Source: Flavobacterium sp. (GTDB taxonomy: Bacteria > Bacteroidota > Bacteroidia > Flavobacteriales > Flavobacteriaceae). Taken from it: DNA of 47,170 nt. Below are positions 1 to 9,597 of this stretch, one piece after another. Under the pieces are notes generated by a model. That model saw only the letters and a list, made by a program, of their open reading frames with translations. It was not told the DNA's origin and did no database searches. The DNA is taken from positions 1 to 47,170 of the forward strand of contig NZ_JAIXUB010000028.1 in the NCBI RefSeq assembly GCF_027484205.1. Reading direction: 5' to 3'. The translations under genes and the position numbers were made by a program. How positions within the stretch are numbered: the stretch's first letter is position 1; the number at the start of each line of letters is the position of its first letter.

Positions 1-2467
1 CTTTTTTCCTCTACTTGTTGGGAATTATAAGTAAAGATACAATTTTGAAAGCAATTCACAACTCTGTTAAACCACGAGCCATTAAATTTATAGTTGGGAA
101 TTATAAGTAAAGATACAATTTTGAAAGCAATTCACAACTCTTTAACTGTTGTTGGTGTTACAGGTGCGGTTGGGAATTATAAGTAAAGATACAATTTTGA
201 AAGCAATTCACAACTATAGTCAAATAATATCTATTGACAATCTCGTTGGGAATTATAAGTAAAGATACAATTTTGAAAGCAATTCACAACTTCTGCAGAT
301 AGTTTACTCATGTGGATTAGTTGGGAATTATAAGTAAAGATACAATTTTGAAAGCAATTCACAACAGTAGAATAAAACATATCAGTATTTGTTGGGTTGG
401 GAATTATAAGTAAAGATACAATTTTGAAAGCAATTCACAACTTCAACAGGTGTCAATTCATTTATTCTGTAGTTGGGAATTATAAGTAAAGATACAATTT
501 TGAAAGCAATTCACAACTGTTAGTTGCTCGTGAACCTAATTCAGTAAGTTGGGAATTATAAGTAAAGATACAATTTTGAAAGCAATTCACAACTTAATGC
601 TCCAAGCTTTAAAGGAAAATCATGTTGGGAATTATAAGTAAAGATACAATTTTGAAAGCAATTCACAACAGAAATTATTGCCTGCAAATTATCCCTTAAG
701 TTGGGAATTATAAGTAAAGATACAATTTTGAAAGCAATTCACAACTTTGTTCGTTTTCATCTATACCAATTACCGGTTGGGAATTATAAGTAAAGATACA
801 ATTTTGAAAGCAATTCACAACGAGAGATATACTGTTAAGTACCAAGATAAAGTTGGGAATTATAAGTAAAGATACAATTTTGAAAGCAATTCACAACGGT
901 TCTCCTATTTATGTTTTCCATGCTGAGTTGGGAATTATAAGTAAAGATACAATTTTGAAAGCAATTCACAACCTTAAGTAATCTATTGGTATATTGGTCC
1001 GAGTTGGGAATTATAAGTAAAGATACAATTTTGAAAGCAATTCACAACGAACATATCTAATTGTAATTTGTATCTTCCGTTGGGAATTATAAGTAAAGAT
1101 ACAATTTTGAAAGCAATTCACAACTAATTGAACCTAAGCAACGTTGTATTTTAGGTTGGGAATTATAAGTAAAGATACAATTTTGAAAGCAATTCACAAC
1201 CTAAACTATAAATATGTTTATTTAGTTCGTGTTGGGAATTATAAGTAAAGATACAATTTTGAAAGCAATTCACAACTAAAGTTCTGACTTTATTTTGGGT
1301 TTATATGTTGGGAATTATAAGTAAAGATACAATTTTGAAAGCAATTCACAACGTTGGTCAAACTATAAATAAAGAAAAGGCTGTTGGGAATTATAAGTAA
1401 AGATACAATTTTGAAAGCAATTCACAACTATATGTTCCAATATATGAAAGTTTATCTAGTTGGGAATTATAAGTAAAGATACAATTTTGAAAGCAATTCA
1501 CAACCTTTGCATAGAAGAAACAACAATTCAGCGTGTTGGGAATTATAAGTAAAGATACAATTTTGAAAGCAATTCACAACTGCTTCTAGCTTACTTTTTT
1601 CAACAGGTGTGTTGGGAATTATAAGTAAAGATACAATTTTGAAAGCAATTCACAACGCCTTGTTCATAATCAATGTATGCAACCTGGTTGGGAATTATAA
1701 GTAAAGATACAATTTTGAAAGCAATTCACAACTCAAAATGATTTCTACATTTATTAAACAACGTTGGGAATTATAAGTAAAGATACAATTTTGAAAGCAA
1801 TTCACAACATATTTTACAATGCTTAACAAAGGACGAAGGTTGGGAATTATAAGTAAAGATACAATTTTGAAAGCAATTCACAACTAACTTGTGCATAACC
1901 TAAATATTTGAGTTGTTGGGAATTATAAGTAAAGATACAATTTTGAAAGCAATTCACAACTCATAGGTTTATTAATGCTTCAGTTAATTGTTGGGAATTA
2001 TAAGTAAAGATACAATTTTGAAAGCAATTCACAACAGAACGCATTAAAGCAACATCATCAAGCATGTTGGGAATTATAAGTAAAGATACAATTTTGAAAG
2101 CAATTCACAACTAGAGTTTGAAACTCTTTTTGTGCCGTTCTGTTGGGAATTATAAGTAAAGATACAATTTTGAAAGCAATTCACAACTAATACTGTTTAG
2201 TTGCTTGTGTATTCGCAGTTGGGAATTATAAGTAAAGATACAATTTTGAAAGCAATTCACAACGAATTTATTTAAAAGCCGTTCAATTTAATAGTTGGGA
2301 ATTATAAGTAAAGATACAATTTTGAAAGCAATTCACAACTGGAGCTGCGCACTTACTTTTAACGTTATTGTTGGGAATTATAAGTAAAGATACAATTTTG
2401 AAAGCAATTCACAACAGGTAAATCTGTTGAAATTCCAAGTGCAGCTTTGGGGATTATAAGTAAAGAT
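1..2467. CRISPR. CRISPR array, type II-C-like, 32 intact repeats plus a degenerate end repeat
   Basis: Thirty-two intact 46-bp direct repeats begin with GTTGGGAATTATAAG and end with GAAAGCAATTCACAAC; the first is at 17-62 and the last at 2370-2415. Spacers are 30 bp, except three of 29 bp (291-319 and two further on). A truncated repeat (2446-2467, two substitutions, 3' half lost) closes the array after a last spacer at 2416-2445. Bases 1-16 look like the tail of another spacer, so the array continues to the left. Repeat length, terminal GTTG/CAAC and spacer length fit type II (Cas9) arrays of Flavobacterium; no cas gene is inside the window. Transcription is probably on the minus strand, giving repeats that start GTTGTGAATTGC: that strand carries a promoter-like motif in each repeat, and only then does every spacer have an intact repeat downstream. 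Orientation is inferred. Confidence 0.97.
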
Positions 2468-2502
2468 TTCTAATCACTACAATTTTATTTTAAAAAAATC
2501 AT

Positions 2503-2510
2503 TAGATTTG
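2503..2510 (+). promoter_or_regulatory. Possible -7 promoter element upstream of lipoprotein gene
   Basis: TAGATTTG matches the Bacteroidota -7 consensus TAnnTTTG and lies 70 bp before the lipoprotein start at 2581. No clear TTG element is seen at the expected -33 distance, so the call is weak. Confidence 0.3.
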
Positions 2511-2580
2511 TTTGGTTCGTGCTGTCATCAGCAACATACGGTAAGTAAGAAAACGTATCGGTAATTAAAAATTCTCATTA

Positions 2581-3195
2581 ATGAAAATAATCAAAGTAGT
2601 ATTTGTTCTTGCTTTCTTAACAAGCTGTAATTTTAATAAAACTTCTGAAGAAAAAGCAATGCTTGACGTTGAATCTTTAAATGCAAAAGAGCAAGAATTC
2701 AGTAATGTACAAAATAATCAAGGTGAATTAATTGGAACCATTGAATTTGGAATTCATGCTAATAAAGATGAAGTACAGGATTTTGAGGATGGTATTATTC
2801 CATGGATAAGTATTGAAAAAACAAAAGATGAAATAAATCGCCTCATTGATGCAGACAAAGTTGTTATAACCTATTCAGAGATAATATTGATAATTGATTA
2901 TCCGTTGAATAAACCTGTTGAATTTATAATAAAAAGTTCTGGAAAAGGATTTACAAAAAAGCAACTTGTACTTGAAATCAGTAAAAAATATCACGAAATT
3001 TATAAAGTTGAAGAAAGTTCCGCAAAAACTAAAACAATTCCTATTGAAAAAAGAGAAGGTATAATTAATAGAAATGAAACTGATGGAACGTATGGAATTT
3101 GGGGTCACGATATTGGTGATTTAGTTTTAAGTTCGGCAGAAGTTTATAAAATGGAAGATGTAAAAATTCAAGTTTTACTTGGAATTGAATCTTGA
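2581..3195 (+). CDS. Hypothetical lipoprotein
   Basis: Function is not recognised. The 204-residue product has a short lysine-containing N-terminus, a hydrophobic stretch and a lipobox (LTSC, Cys16), so it should be exported and lipidated. The mature part is acidic and soluble with no membrane segment. Its C-terminal region, with GIWGHDIGDL followed by a hydrophobic strand, looks like a small beta-rich domain. The gene stands alone after the CRISPR array, and the next gene starts 105 bp further on. The ATG at 2581 is chosen because it gives the signal peptide directly. There is no evident link to CRISPR. Confidence 0.8.
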   Translation: MKIIKVVFVLAFLTSCNFNKTSEEKAMLDVESLNAKEQEFSNVQNNQGELIGTIEFGIHANKDEVQDFEDGIIPWISIEKTKDEINRLIDADKVVITYSEIILIIDYPLNKPVEFIIKSSGKGFTKKQLVLEISKKYHEIYKVEESSAKTKTIPIEKREGIINRNETDGTYGIWGHDIGDLVLSSAEVYKMEDVKIQVLLGIES

Positions 3196-3300
3196 ATCAA
3201 TACGAACACATCTGATCTCCAAAGCATTTAATACTATCATGACAGGCAACTAAATCTATAATGTCTGTTGATGTTTTAACTTTAATTAAAACCAAAAACT

Positions 3301-3882
3301 ATGATTACAAATTTTGACCACATCATGTCAAATAAATCAGATGGCGAGTTAATAAAAATAGTAACGGTCGATGTACACAAGTATCAAAAGGAAGCTATTG
3401 CCAGTGCTCAAAAAGAAATTGAAAAAAGAGATATCGATAGTGCAAAATTTGAAACCATTGCCACAAAAGCTCTAATTGAGAAACGAATTGAAAATAAATT
3501 GAATCAAAGTGAAGTTAGCACTGCTTCAAGGATTGTTAACTTTATTGTAGATTTAGTTTCTTTTTGGATAATTTTCTTTGTTATTGCAATGCTGATTAAC
3601 ATTATTTTTACTATTGATTTAAATAATGATTTACTTATTTGGGGTATACTCCTACTCGCTTTCTTCTTGTATTACATTATAATGGAATTCAAGTTTCAAA
3701 AAACTATTGGAAAATTTATAACCAAAACCAAAGTAGTTAATTTATATGGTAAAAAACCAAGTCTAAACGATATCATAATTAGAACATGCTGCCGTTTAAT
3801 TCCACTTGACAGGGTTTCGTTTCTTTTCACCAAAAACGGTTTTCATGATAAAATTTCCAATACAACGGTAATTAAAGACTAA
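3301..3882 (+). CDS. RDD-family membrane protein
   Basis: The 193-residue product has a soluble, charged N-terminal segment (about 1-75) followed by an RDD domain. The domain has two hydrophobic segments (about 82-105 and 113-128) around a conserved Arg-Asp layout, the QKTIGK motif (about 138-144), KTKVVN, then RTCCRLIPLD. These are the hallmark positions of RDD proteins, small inner-membrane proteins proposed in some bacteria to affect ion or solute transport. The substrate cannot be told from sequence. The gene is monocistronic; the N-terminal region before the RDD domain is unrecognised. Confidence 0.82.
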   Translation: MITNFDHIMSNKSDGELIKIVTVDVHKYQKEAIASAQKEIEKRDIDSAKFETIATKALIEKRIENKLNQSEVSTASRIVNFIVDLVSFWIIFFVIAMLINIIFTIDLNNDLLIWGILLLAFFLYYIIMEFKFQKTIGKFITKTKVVNLYGKKPSLNDIIIRTCCRLIPLDRVSFLFTKNGFHDKISNTTVIKD

Positions 3883-4201
3883 TCATCTGCTTTCATCCTT
3901 GAGCAGTTTCAATTGTTTATAAAAATTACATTTTTCATTTTATAAATCACTCAAAATGAATTGATTAATTAAAAAAATGATTAAAGTAACACTAACGTCA
4001 GTTCGAGTGGTTTTCTGGTTTAAAAACGCTAGCTTTTGAAAAAGAGAATTATATCGAGAACCTTTTACACAAAAATTAATAAATAAATAAAATTAAATAA
4101 CAAAATACAGTTTATTTTCTTACATGATTAATAAATATTTATTACTATTGTAGGAAAATCAACCTTGATTAAAGTAGTAGTTACAATTAAAAGTAGAATT
4201 A
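3883..4201. other. Intergenic region with dispersed repeat remnant
   Basis: No coding sequence is evident in these 319 bp. From 3997 to 4062 it holds a fragment starting GTCAGTTCGAGTGG and ending TATCGAGAACC, kin to the larger hairpin element at 22628-22760. The sequence TACTATTG (4143-4150) differs by one base from the -7 consensus and could serve the M48 gene. Confidence 0.5.
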
Positions 4202-6250
4202 ATGAACATTGAAATTTCGAATAATTTTAAAAAAATGACAACAAAAGCAATTGTATCAATTGTTTTATTTTTAATAGTTTACATTTTGCTTTTACTCTTA
4301 GCAATTGGTCTAACAATAGCTAGTGTTATAGGAGGATTTTATATCATTACATTTAAACTAAATGCAATTACTATAGGTTTTGGAATAGGCTTGGCAAGTT
4401 TAGGCTTTTTTATTTTAGCTTTCTTGTTCAAATTTATTTTCAAAAAACATAAAACAGACCTAAGTCATTTAACTGAAATTACAGAAAAAACAGAACCAAA
4501 ATTGTTTCACTTTATCAATGAAATTGTAAAAGAAGTAGAAACAGATTTTCCGAAAAAAATATATCTTTCCTCTGATGTAAATGCTAGTGTATTTTATGAC
4601 TCAAGCTTTTGGAGTATGTTTTTTCCAATCAAAAAGAATTTACAAATTGGATTGGGTTTAGTAAATACCTGCACGGAGCAAGAATTTAAAGCAATTATGG
4701 CTCATGAGTTTGGTCATTTTTCACAAAAAAGCATGAAAGTGGGTAGCTACGTTTACAATGTAAATCAAGTCATTTTTAACATGCTTTACGACAATGAATC
4801 GTTTGATAAAATGATTCAACAATGGGCAAATATTAGTGGTTATTTTTCAATTTTTGTGATTATTGCTGTAAAAATAATTGAAGGAATTCAGTGGATTTTA
4901 AAGAAAATGTACGAATTCATAAACATCAACTATTTAGCACTTTCTAGAGAAATGGAATTTCATGCCGATGAAGTTGCTGCAAATGTTGCTGGTTATATAC
5001 CATTAAAAGAATCCTTATTACGAATGGATTTAGCAAATCATTCCTTCAATTCGGTGCTTGGTTTTTATGAAAACAAATTAATCGAAAATATAAGAAGTAG
5101 CAATTTATATAAAGAGCAAAGCTATGTTTTGAAATTTTTAGCAGATAAAAGTTCTTTACCAATTAAAAACGATTTACCAGTAGTTTCTCCACTAGATTTA
5201 AGTAAGTTTAATAAATCAAAACTCGTTATCAAAGACCAATGGGCATCGCATCCAAGTACTGAAGAACGTATCGTAAATCTAGAACGATTAAATATTACCA
5301 AAAATAGCACAAAGGAGCAATTGGCTAATTTACTATTTAGTGATATAGAAAAACTTCAAGAAAACTTAACCAAAAAGTTGTTTTCGTTTGTAGATAATGC
5401 AGATCAACTAACTAGTTTACAAATTGAAGATTTTAAAACACAATACCATACCGATTTTGAAGATAACTCTTTCAACAAAATATACAATGGCTATTACGAT
5501 CATAAAAATCCGAACTATTTTGACATTGTAACAGCTACAGGAGTAGTAAATCAAAATCACAATTTTGAATACTTTTTCAACAAAGAAAACATCGATATGA
5601 TTTATGATTATATTGCTCTTGAAAATGATAAAAACATGTTGGTTAACATCGATAACAAAACTTTTGCAATCAAGACATTTGATTATGACGGCAAAAAATA
5701 TAAAGCACAAGAAAGTAGTTTATTATTACCGAAAATCGAAAAAGAAATAGAAGAATTAAAGGTTAAAATAACCAATAATGATGTAGCAATATTTTCTCAT
5801 TTTTATCAATTAGCCAAAGATAAAGAAGTAGGATCGGAATTAAAATCGAAATACAATCAATTGTTTGCTAATGATCAGCTACACGATAAAAAAGCCGAGT
5901 TATACACTAATTTAATAGAAGCAACTGAGTTTTTAAGAGTAAGTACTCCATTTGAAACAATAGTAACTAATTTAAAAACACTTAAAAAAATAGAAACCGA
6001 ATTAAAAAAAGAAATAAAACTTATACTAGAAAACCCGCTTTTACAATCGGATATCTCAGCTTCTAGCAGAGAGAATTTTGAAAACTACTTAAAAGAAGAT
6101 TATGTTTATTTTTCAAATAATGAATACCGAGATAAAGAACTTCATATACTATCTAATGCAATTAATGACTTTAGTTACTATACTTCACGCAATTATTTTT
6201 TTCTAAAAAAAGATTTATTGAACTTTCAAGCAGAACTTTTATCAAAATAA
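4202..6250 (+). CDS. Membrane-anchored M48-family zinc metalloprotease
   Basis: The 682-residue protein has two N-terminal membrane segments (about 15-42 and 54-80) and a Ste24/HtpX-type catalytic domain. The zinc motif HEFGH is at residues 168-172 (catalytic Glu169), and the third ligand is Glu252 in the EFHAD motif, matching the M48 pattern ExxAD. A further hydrophobic segment lies between the two motifs (about 210-232). The C-terminal half (about 370-682) is soluble, helix-rich and unrecognised, and makes the protein much longer than HtpX (about 290 residues). Peptide-bond hydrolysis at the inner-membrane face, perhaps for membrane-protein quality control, is inferred from the family. No operon partner is seen. 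Confidence 0.88.
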   Translation: MNIEISNNFKKMTTKAIVSIVLFLIVYILLLLLAIGLTIASVIGGFYIITFKLNAITIGFGIGLASLGFFILAFLFKFIFKKHKTDLSHLTEITEKTEPKLFHFINEIVKEVETDFPKKIYLSSDVNASVFYDSSFWSMFFPIKKNLQIGLGLVNTCTEQEFKAIMAHEFGHFSQKSMKVGSYVYNVNQVIFNMLYDNESFDKMIQQWANISGYFSIFVIIAVKIIEGIQWILKKMYEFININYLALSREMEFHADEVAANVAGYIPLKESLLRMDLANHSFNSVLGFYENKLIENIRSSNLYKEQSYVLKFLADKSSLPIKNDLPVVSPLDLSKFNKSKLVIKDQWASHPSTEERIVNLERLNITKNSTKEQLANLLFSDIEKLQENLTKKLFSFVDNADQLTSLQIEDFKTQYHTDFEDNSFNKIYNGYYDHKNPNYFDIVTATGVVNQNHNFEYFFNKENIDMIYDYIALENDKNMLVNIDNKTFAIKTFDYDGKKYKAQESSLLLPKIEKEIEELKVKITNNDVAIFSHFYQLAKDKEVGSELKSKYNQLFANDQLHDKKAELYTNLIEATEFLRVSTPFETIVTNLKTLKKIETELKKEIKLILENPLLQSDISASSRENFENYLKEDYVYFSNNEYRDKELHILSNAINDFSYYTSRNYFFLKKDLLNFQAELLSK

Positions 6251-6308
6251 AAATTGCATTTCCATTTTATAAAATTACTCGAACTGAAGTTGGGTTTAAT
6301 AATTTTAA

Positions 6309-6316
6309 TATATTTG
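6309..6316 (+). promoter_or_regulatory. Candidate promoter -7 element
   Basis: TATATTTG is a perfect TAnnTTTG match. A TTG at 6290-6292 lies 16 bp upstream, one short of the usual 17-23. It would drive the small zinc-ribbon reading frame at 6362 and/or the gene at 6508. Confidence 0.4.
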
Positions 6317-6361
6317 TTAGAGTTGATAATAAACATGTAAACCTTATACCGTGTAAAATCA

Positions 6362-6457
6362 ATGTCAAAAAATAACTTTCTTAACTGCGGAAAAGTACTC
6401 ACAGATAAATTTTGTGGTGGTTGTGGACAAAAAGCCTTTTTAGTTCCTTTATTTTAG
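6362..6457 (+). pseudogene. Short zinc-ribbon reading frame, probable gene remnant
   Basis: A 31-residue reading frame (MSKNNFLNCGKVLTDKF..., ending VPLF) contains CG and CGGCGQK elements like the N-terminal zinc ribbon of DUF3667-type and related Bacteroidota membrane proteins. The rest of such a protein is missing, so this is more likely the decayed 5' end of a gene than a complete small protein. It follows a plausible promoter at 6309. Confidence 0.4.
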
Positions 6458-6507
6458 AATAGATGTTTCATAAACACTAAAATAACTTCGTTACCATTTA
6501 TAATTAA

Positions 6508-6987
6508 ATGACAATCAACAACTTCAATCATATTATTTCGTCTAATGATTTTGATATTTTACATCAGGAGAAAACCTATTCAAATGATGTAATAGAAAAA
6601 TCTACCGAAGTTATTCTTGAATTCAATGGAACAAGTATTAGATTAAAATTTGATTTAACAGAACACAGTCATATTGAAAAAAGTAATTTTTTATTCATTC
6701 CTGAAACTAGCATATTATTTTATAGTGGAAGTATCGAATGGTGCGCATTTGACCTGATCAATAAATGTTTAATAAGACATGAAAGAGCAACTCAACTACC
6801 TTACATAGAAAGGCGTAACGATATTATTCTGATTTTTGATGATATGTATGTTGAGTGTACCGATTTAAAAGCTGAACAAATTGACAATGTTCTTGTTGAT
6901 CCACCAACTGAATCTGTGGTTTTTGAAGACAGAATAGAATTCAATAGCTCTATTTTTGGAAAACAAATATTGAAATTACAAAAATAA
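6508..6987 (+). CDS. Hypothetical protein, 159 residues
   Basis: This family is not recognised. The product is soluble and acidic, with alternating hydrophobic strands suggesting a mostly beta fold. It has no signal peptide, membrane segment or metal motif. It stands alone, ends before a polypyrimidine repeat, and converges with the WG-repeat gene on the other strand. The start ATG follows an A/T-rich leader, as is usual here. Confidence 0.65.
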   Translation: MTINNFNHIISSNDFDILHQEKTYSNDVIEKSTEVILEFNGTSIRLKFDLTEHSHIEKSNFLFIPETSILFYSGSIEWCAFDLINKCLIRHERATQLPYIERRNDIILIFDDMYVECTDLKAEQIDNVLVDPPTESVVFEDRIEFNSSIFGKQILKLQK

Positions 6988-7074
6988 TAGATTACACAAA
7001 GTGCAACAAAAATCTAAAGAATATCAAAAAATTGAAGGATATAATTGGTTTTTAGGAGAATTTTAAATGTATTA

Positions 7075-7164
7075 CCGCTTCCCGCTTCCTTCTTCCATCT
7101 TCAATCTTCCTTCTTCAATCTTCCTTCTTCCCGCTTCTCTCTTCCATCTTCCCGCTTTCTTCCA
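7075..7164. repeat. Degenerate heptamer minisatellite (ATCTTCC/GGAAGAT type)
   Basis: About 90 bp of near-pure pyrimidine on the plus strand are built from variants of CTTCCATCTTC. It sits between two convergent genes. The complementary strand reads GGAAGAT/GGAAGCG heptamers, the same unit as the larger repeat at 30137-30348. Confidence 0.8.
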
Positions 7165-7168
7165 AAAC

Positions 7169-8320
7169 CTACTCCTTAAAAATCACTCCATTATCACCAA
7201 TATAATACCAATCTTTTTTTGAGTTTTCATAAACACCAATGATTTCAAAATCAGGCAAAGGATAATTTTCTATGGATCTTGACCCAATAGAACCGTTATA
7301 TTTAGCTTCAAAATAGACTTTGTTTTTTGGAAAATAATAGCCATTCAACTCGTCCATACTTAACTTGCATTTTATTCTATCACAATAAATTGCATCATAT
7401 TTAGCTGGCACTAATACAATTCCTGTTTCATCAATGATTCCAAACTTATCCTCTTTTCTAAACTTCAATATAAAATGTTGGCTTTGTGTTTTTTCATCAT
7501 AATAATCATCTAAAAATTCCAACTTTGAGTCCAAACCTTTAAACCTATTTCTAGACTTTGAATTTTCAAATCCATATTGGTAGGCATTTTTCTTTTCTTC
7601 CTTAAAAATAAAAGCATAATCAAACTTTTTATGCTTTTCAACCCAATCATATTTTGTAGTTAATTCATTTTGCGTTGAAGAATTGGAATCTATCATTTCA
7701 CCTGTACCCGCTGCTGTAGAATATTGTATTAAATCATCCTCATTAAAAAGTGGTGTAAAAACATATTTCGTTTCTTGCTCATTGACTACTTTCCATTTAC
7801 ATGATTTCTCGTCTTTTGAAACATAATTCAATTGGTCATAAATCATCGGAATTACAATTTTACCATAGTAATCGGCTAAACCTAACTTTCCGTTTTTTTG
7901 GATGACATACGATTCATTTCTTACTCCTTTGATACTTTCATACTCAATAGGAAGATAAACGGTATTAAAATCTCTCAAACCCATTTTACCATTGGCATCA
8001 ATTATCGTAAATCGATCGGAATCGTATTCAAATTTGAAATCAGTATATTGAATAGGAAACAAAAGCTTGTTGTCATCAGTCAACATTCCCACTTTATTAT
8101 TTTGAAAGACCTTACAATACTTTATAGAAACACTTTTTTGTCTATTAATCACACTTTCAAACAAAGTGACACTATCATAGACAGGTGTAATTACAATTTT
8201 GCCATTACTATCACTAAAACCCCAAAGCGATGCTTTTCTGTAGGGTACCAAAACATCTTTCAATTGCGCATTTGAAACCAAACTCGTAAAAACTAATACT
8301 ATAAAAACGATCTTCTTCAT
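7169..8320 (-). CDS. Secreted WG-repeat protein
   Basis: The 383-residue product has a signal peptide ending in SNAQ (about residue 19) and several WG/KWG beta repeats. Examples are LWGFSDSNGKIVITPVYD, NNKVGMLTDDNKLLFPIQY, NGKMGLRDF, NGKLGLADYYGKIVIPMIYD and DKFGIIDETGIVLVPAKYD. WG repeats fold as short beta hairpins and probably serve binding; no catalytic site is seen. Its start ATG overlaps the stop codon of the upstream gene by one base (TAATG at 8318-8322), so the two are probably translationally coupled and functionally paired in the periplasm or at the surface. Confidence 0.88.
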   Translation of the reverse strand: MKKIVFIVLVFTSLVSNAQLKDVLVPYRKASLWGFSDSNGKIVITPVYDSVTLFESVINRQKSVSIKYCKVFQNNKVGMLTDDNKLLFPIQYTDFKFEYDSDRFTIIDANGKMGLRDFNTVYLPIEYESIKGVRNESYVIQKNGKLGLADYYGKIVIPMIYDQLNYVSKDEKSCKWKVVNEQETKYVFTPLFNEDDLIQYSTAAGTGEMIDSNSSTQNELTTKYDWVEKHKKFDYAFIFKEEKKNAYQYGFENSKSRNRFKGLDSKLEFLDDYYDEKTQSQHFILKFRKEDKFGIIDETGIVLVPAKYDAIYCDRIKCKLSMDELNGYYFPKNKVYFEAKYNGSIGSRSIENYPLPDFEIIGVYENSKKDWYYIGDNGVIFKE

Positions 8321-9501
8321 TACTTACTAAAATTGAAAGTGAAAGTACCTTTTTCTATGGTACGCGTTACTGTTTCTTGATTTAAATATTTATCTAAAGA
8401 ATGGCGTGATTTAACAAATCCATTTTTAAAATTCCAATTGGCAAACTTGGGATAATTTTTTTCATCCAATTCATATTTAATCAAATTGAATTTGCTCGAA
8501 CTTCCTTTGTAATAAAAATTAGAAATATCAGAAGAGGAAAGTAATTTAAGTTGATTTGCATCACACTCATTAATTTTAATTGTCTGTGAGGTAAGTACTG
8601 TTACCTCATTATCCACAAATTTACAATAATATACTTTCTTCAAATTATAATCATAAAATTTTGCATTGCTACCGTTTTCATTAAATTTTGAAAAAAGATG
8701 GAGCTGCAATGTTCCATCCTCACTTGAATAGGATGTAGTTGTAAAGTTCTGAGTTTTCTTGTCAAATCGTTCAACATAAACACCGTTTTGCGTGATTTTA
8801 TAAAAAAAGCTTTTGTAAACTGTGGTATCAAATCCTGAGATTATACTATCGTTTATTTTAGGTAGAGCTTCTAAACAATCGCTAATGGCATCTTCTTTCT
8901 CTTTGAAAGTAACTAGAAAATCTTCCAAATCAGCAACAGTTCTACCCTTTTCTGTTGCAATTTTTAAATCTGATAATTCCAATTCCAATCCTTGCATAGA
9001 TAAAGCGACAATTTTTTTATTATTAGGAATATTTCGCAACAAACCCATATCTTTTAAGAAACTCACAAATTTATCATCCACTTGAACGCCATCAGTAATC
9101 CAAATTTTGAAATCTAAAACATCATTATCAAGTGAATACCGTTCTGCTTTTTGTCCGAAAATAGTTTTCAAAGTACCATCTTTATAAAATCCTCCTTTTG
9201 GGAACGCTTCTTTGAAAGTGTAATATTTTAAATCAAATGCTTCTCTAACCACATACACATCAAATTCTTTGAAATAAGCCAACGCTTTTGCCTTTTTATT
9301 TCCATAGAGCAATCGGTTGATGACAAAATACTTTCCGTCATCTAAACTCGAAAATTTAATTTTAAACTTCTTGTCTTCTTCATTTTGCAAAACTATTTTA
9401 GGTGATACTTCCCAATCTTTATCATCTACTTTAAAAATAATATTCTGACCAAAAGAGGAAAAACTTATAAAATAAAAAAACAATAGAATTTTAAACTTCA
9501 T
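8320..9501 (-). CDS. Hypothetical secreted protein paired with WG-repeat protein
   Basis: The 393-residue protein has a clear signal peptide (MKFKILLFFYFISFSSFGQ). No domain is recognised. The mature region is lysine-rich with many aromatic residues and no membrane segment after the signal peptide. It is first in a two-gene operon whose second gene (WG-repeat protein) starts on the last base of its stop codon. Export to the periplasm or cell surface is inferred from the signal peptide. Confidence 0.78.
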   Translation of the reverse strand: MKFKILLFFYFISFSSFGQNIIFKVDDKDWEVSPKIVLQNEEDKKFKIKFSSLDDGKYFVINRLLYGNKKAKALAYFKEFDVYVVREAFDLKYYTFKEAFPKGGFYKDGTLKTIFGQKAERYSLDNDVLDFKIWITDGVQVDDKFVSFLKDMGLLRNIPNNKKIVALSMQGLELELSDLKIATEKGRTVADLEDFLVTFKEKEDAISDCLEALPKINDSIISGFDTTVYKSFFYKITQNGVYVERFDKKTQNFTTTSYSSEDGTLQLHLFSKFNENGSNAKFYDYNLKKVYYCKFVDNEVTVLTSQTIKINECDANQLKLLSSSDISNFYYKGSSSKFNLIKYELDEKNYPKFANWNFKNGFVKSRHSLDKYLNQETVTRTIEKGTFTFNFSK

Positions 9502-9561
9502 TTTGATGGTTTTGAGGTTTCAAATATACAATATCAGTACATAACACAAAACAAAGGAAAC

Positions 9562-9590
9562 AAAAAACCACGAGCAACTACTCATGGTTT
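9562..9590 (-). terminator. Rho-independent terminator after the exonuclease gene
   Basis: On the minus strand a 9-bp stem (AACCATGAG with CTCGTGGTT, one G-U pair), a 6-nt loop and a run of six T follow the exonuclease stop codon by a few bases. Its stem sequence resembles those of the hairpins at 10774-10803 and 43651-43688. Confidence 0.8.
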
Positions 9591-9597
9591 TCCTTAT

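Noticed and set aside
1201..1378. Spacers at 1201-1230 and 1353-1382 share AAACTATAAATA
   Set aside because: The match is internal to both spacers, AT-rich, and the flanks differ, so unlike the 442/1581 pair it does not indicate overlapping protospacers.
2446..2467. Degenerate terminal repeat as the tracrRNA anti-repeat
   Set aside because: It keeps the half of the repeat that does not pair with tracrRNA in processed crRNA and has lost the GCAATTCACAAC half.
2581..3195. CRISPR-associated function for the lipoprotein next to the array
   Set aside because: It has a lipoprotein signal and no Cas-like motif; adjacency alone is not evidence.
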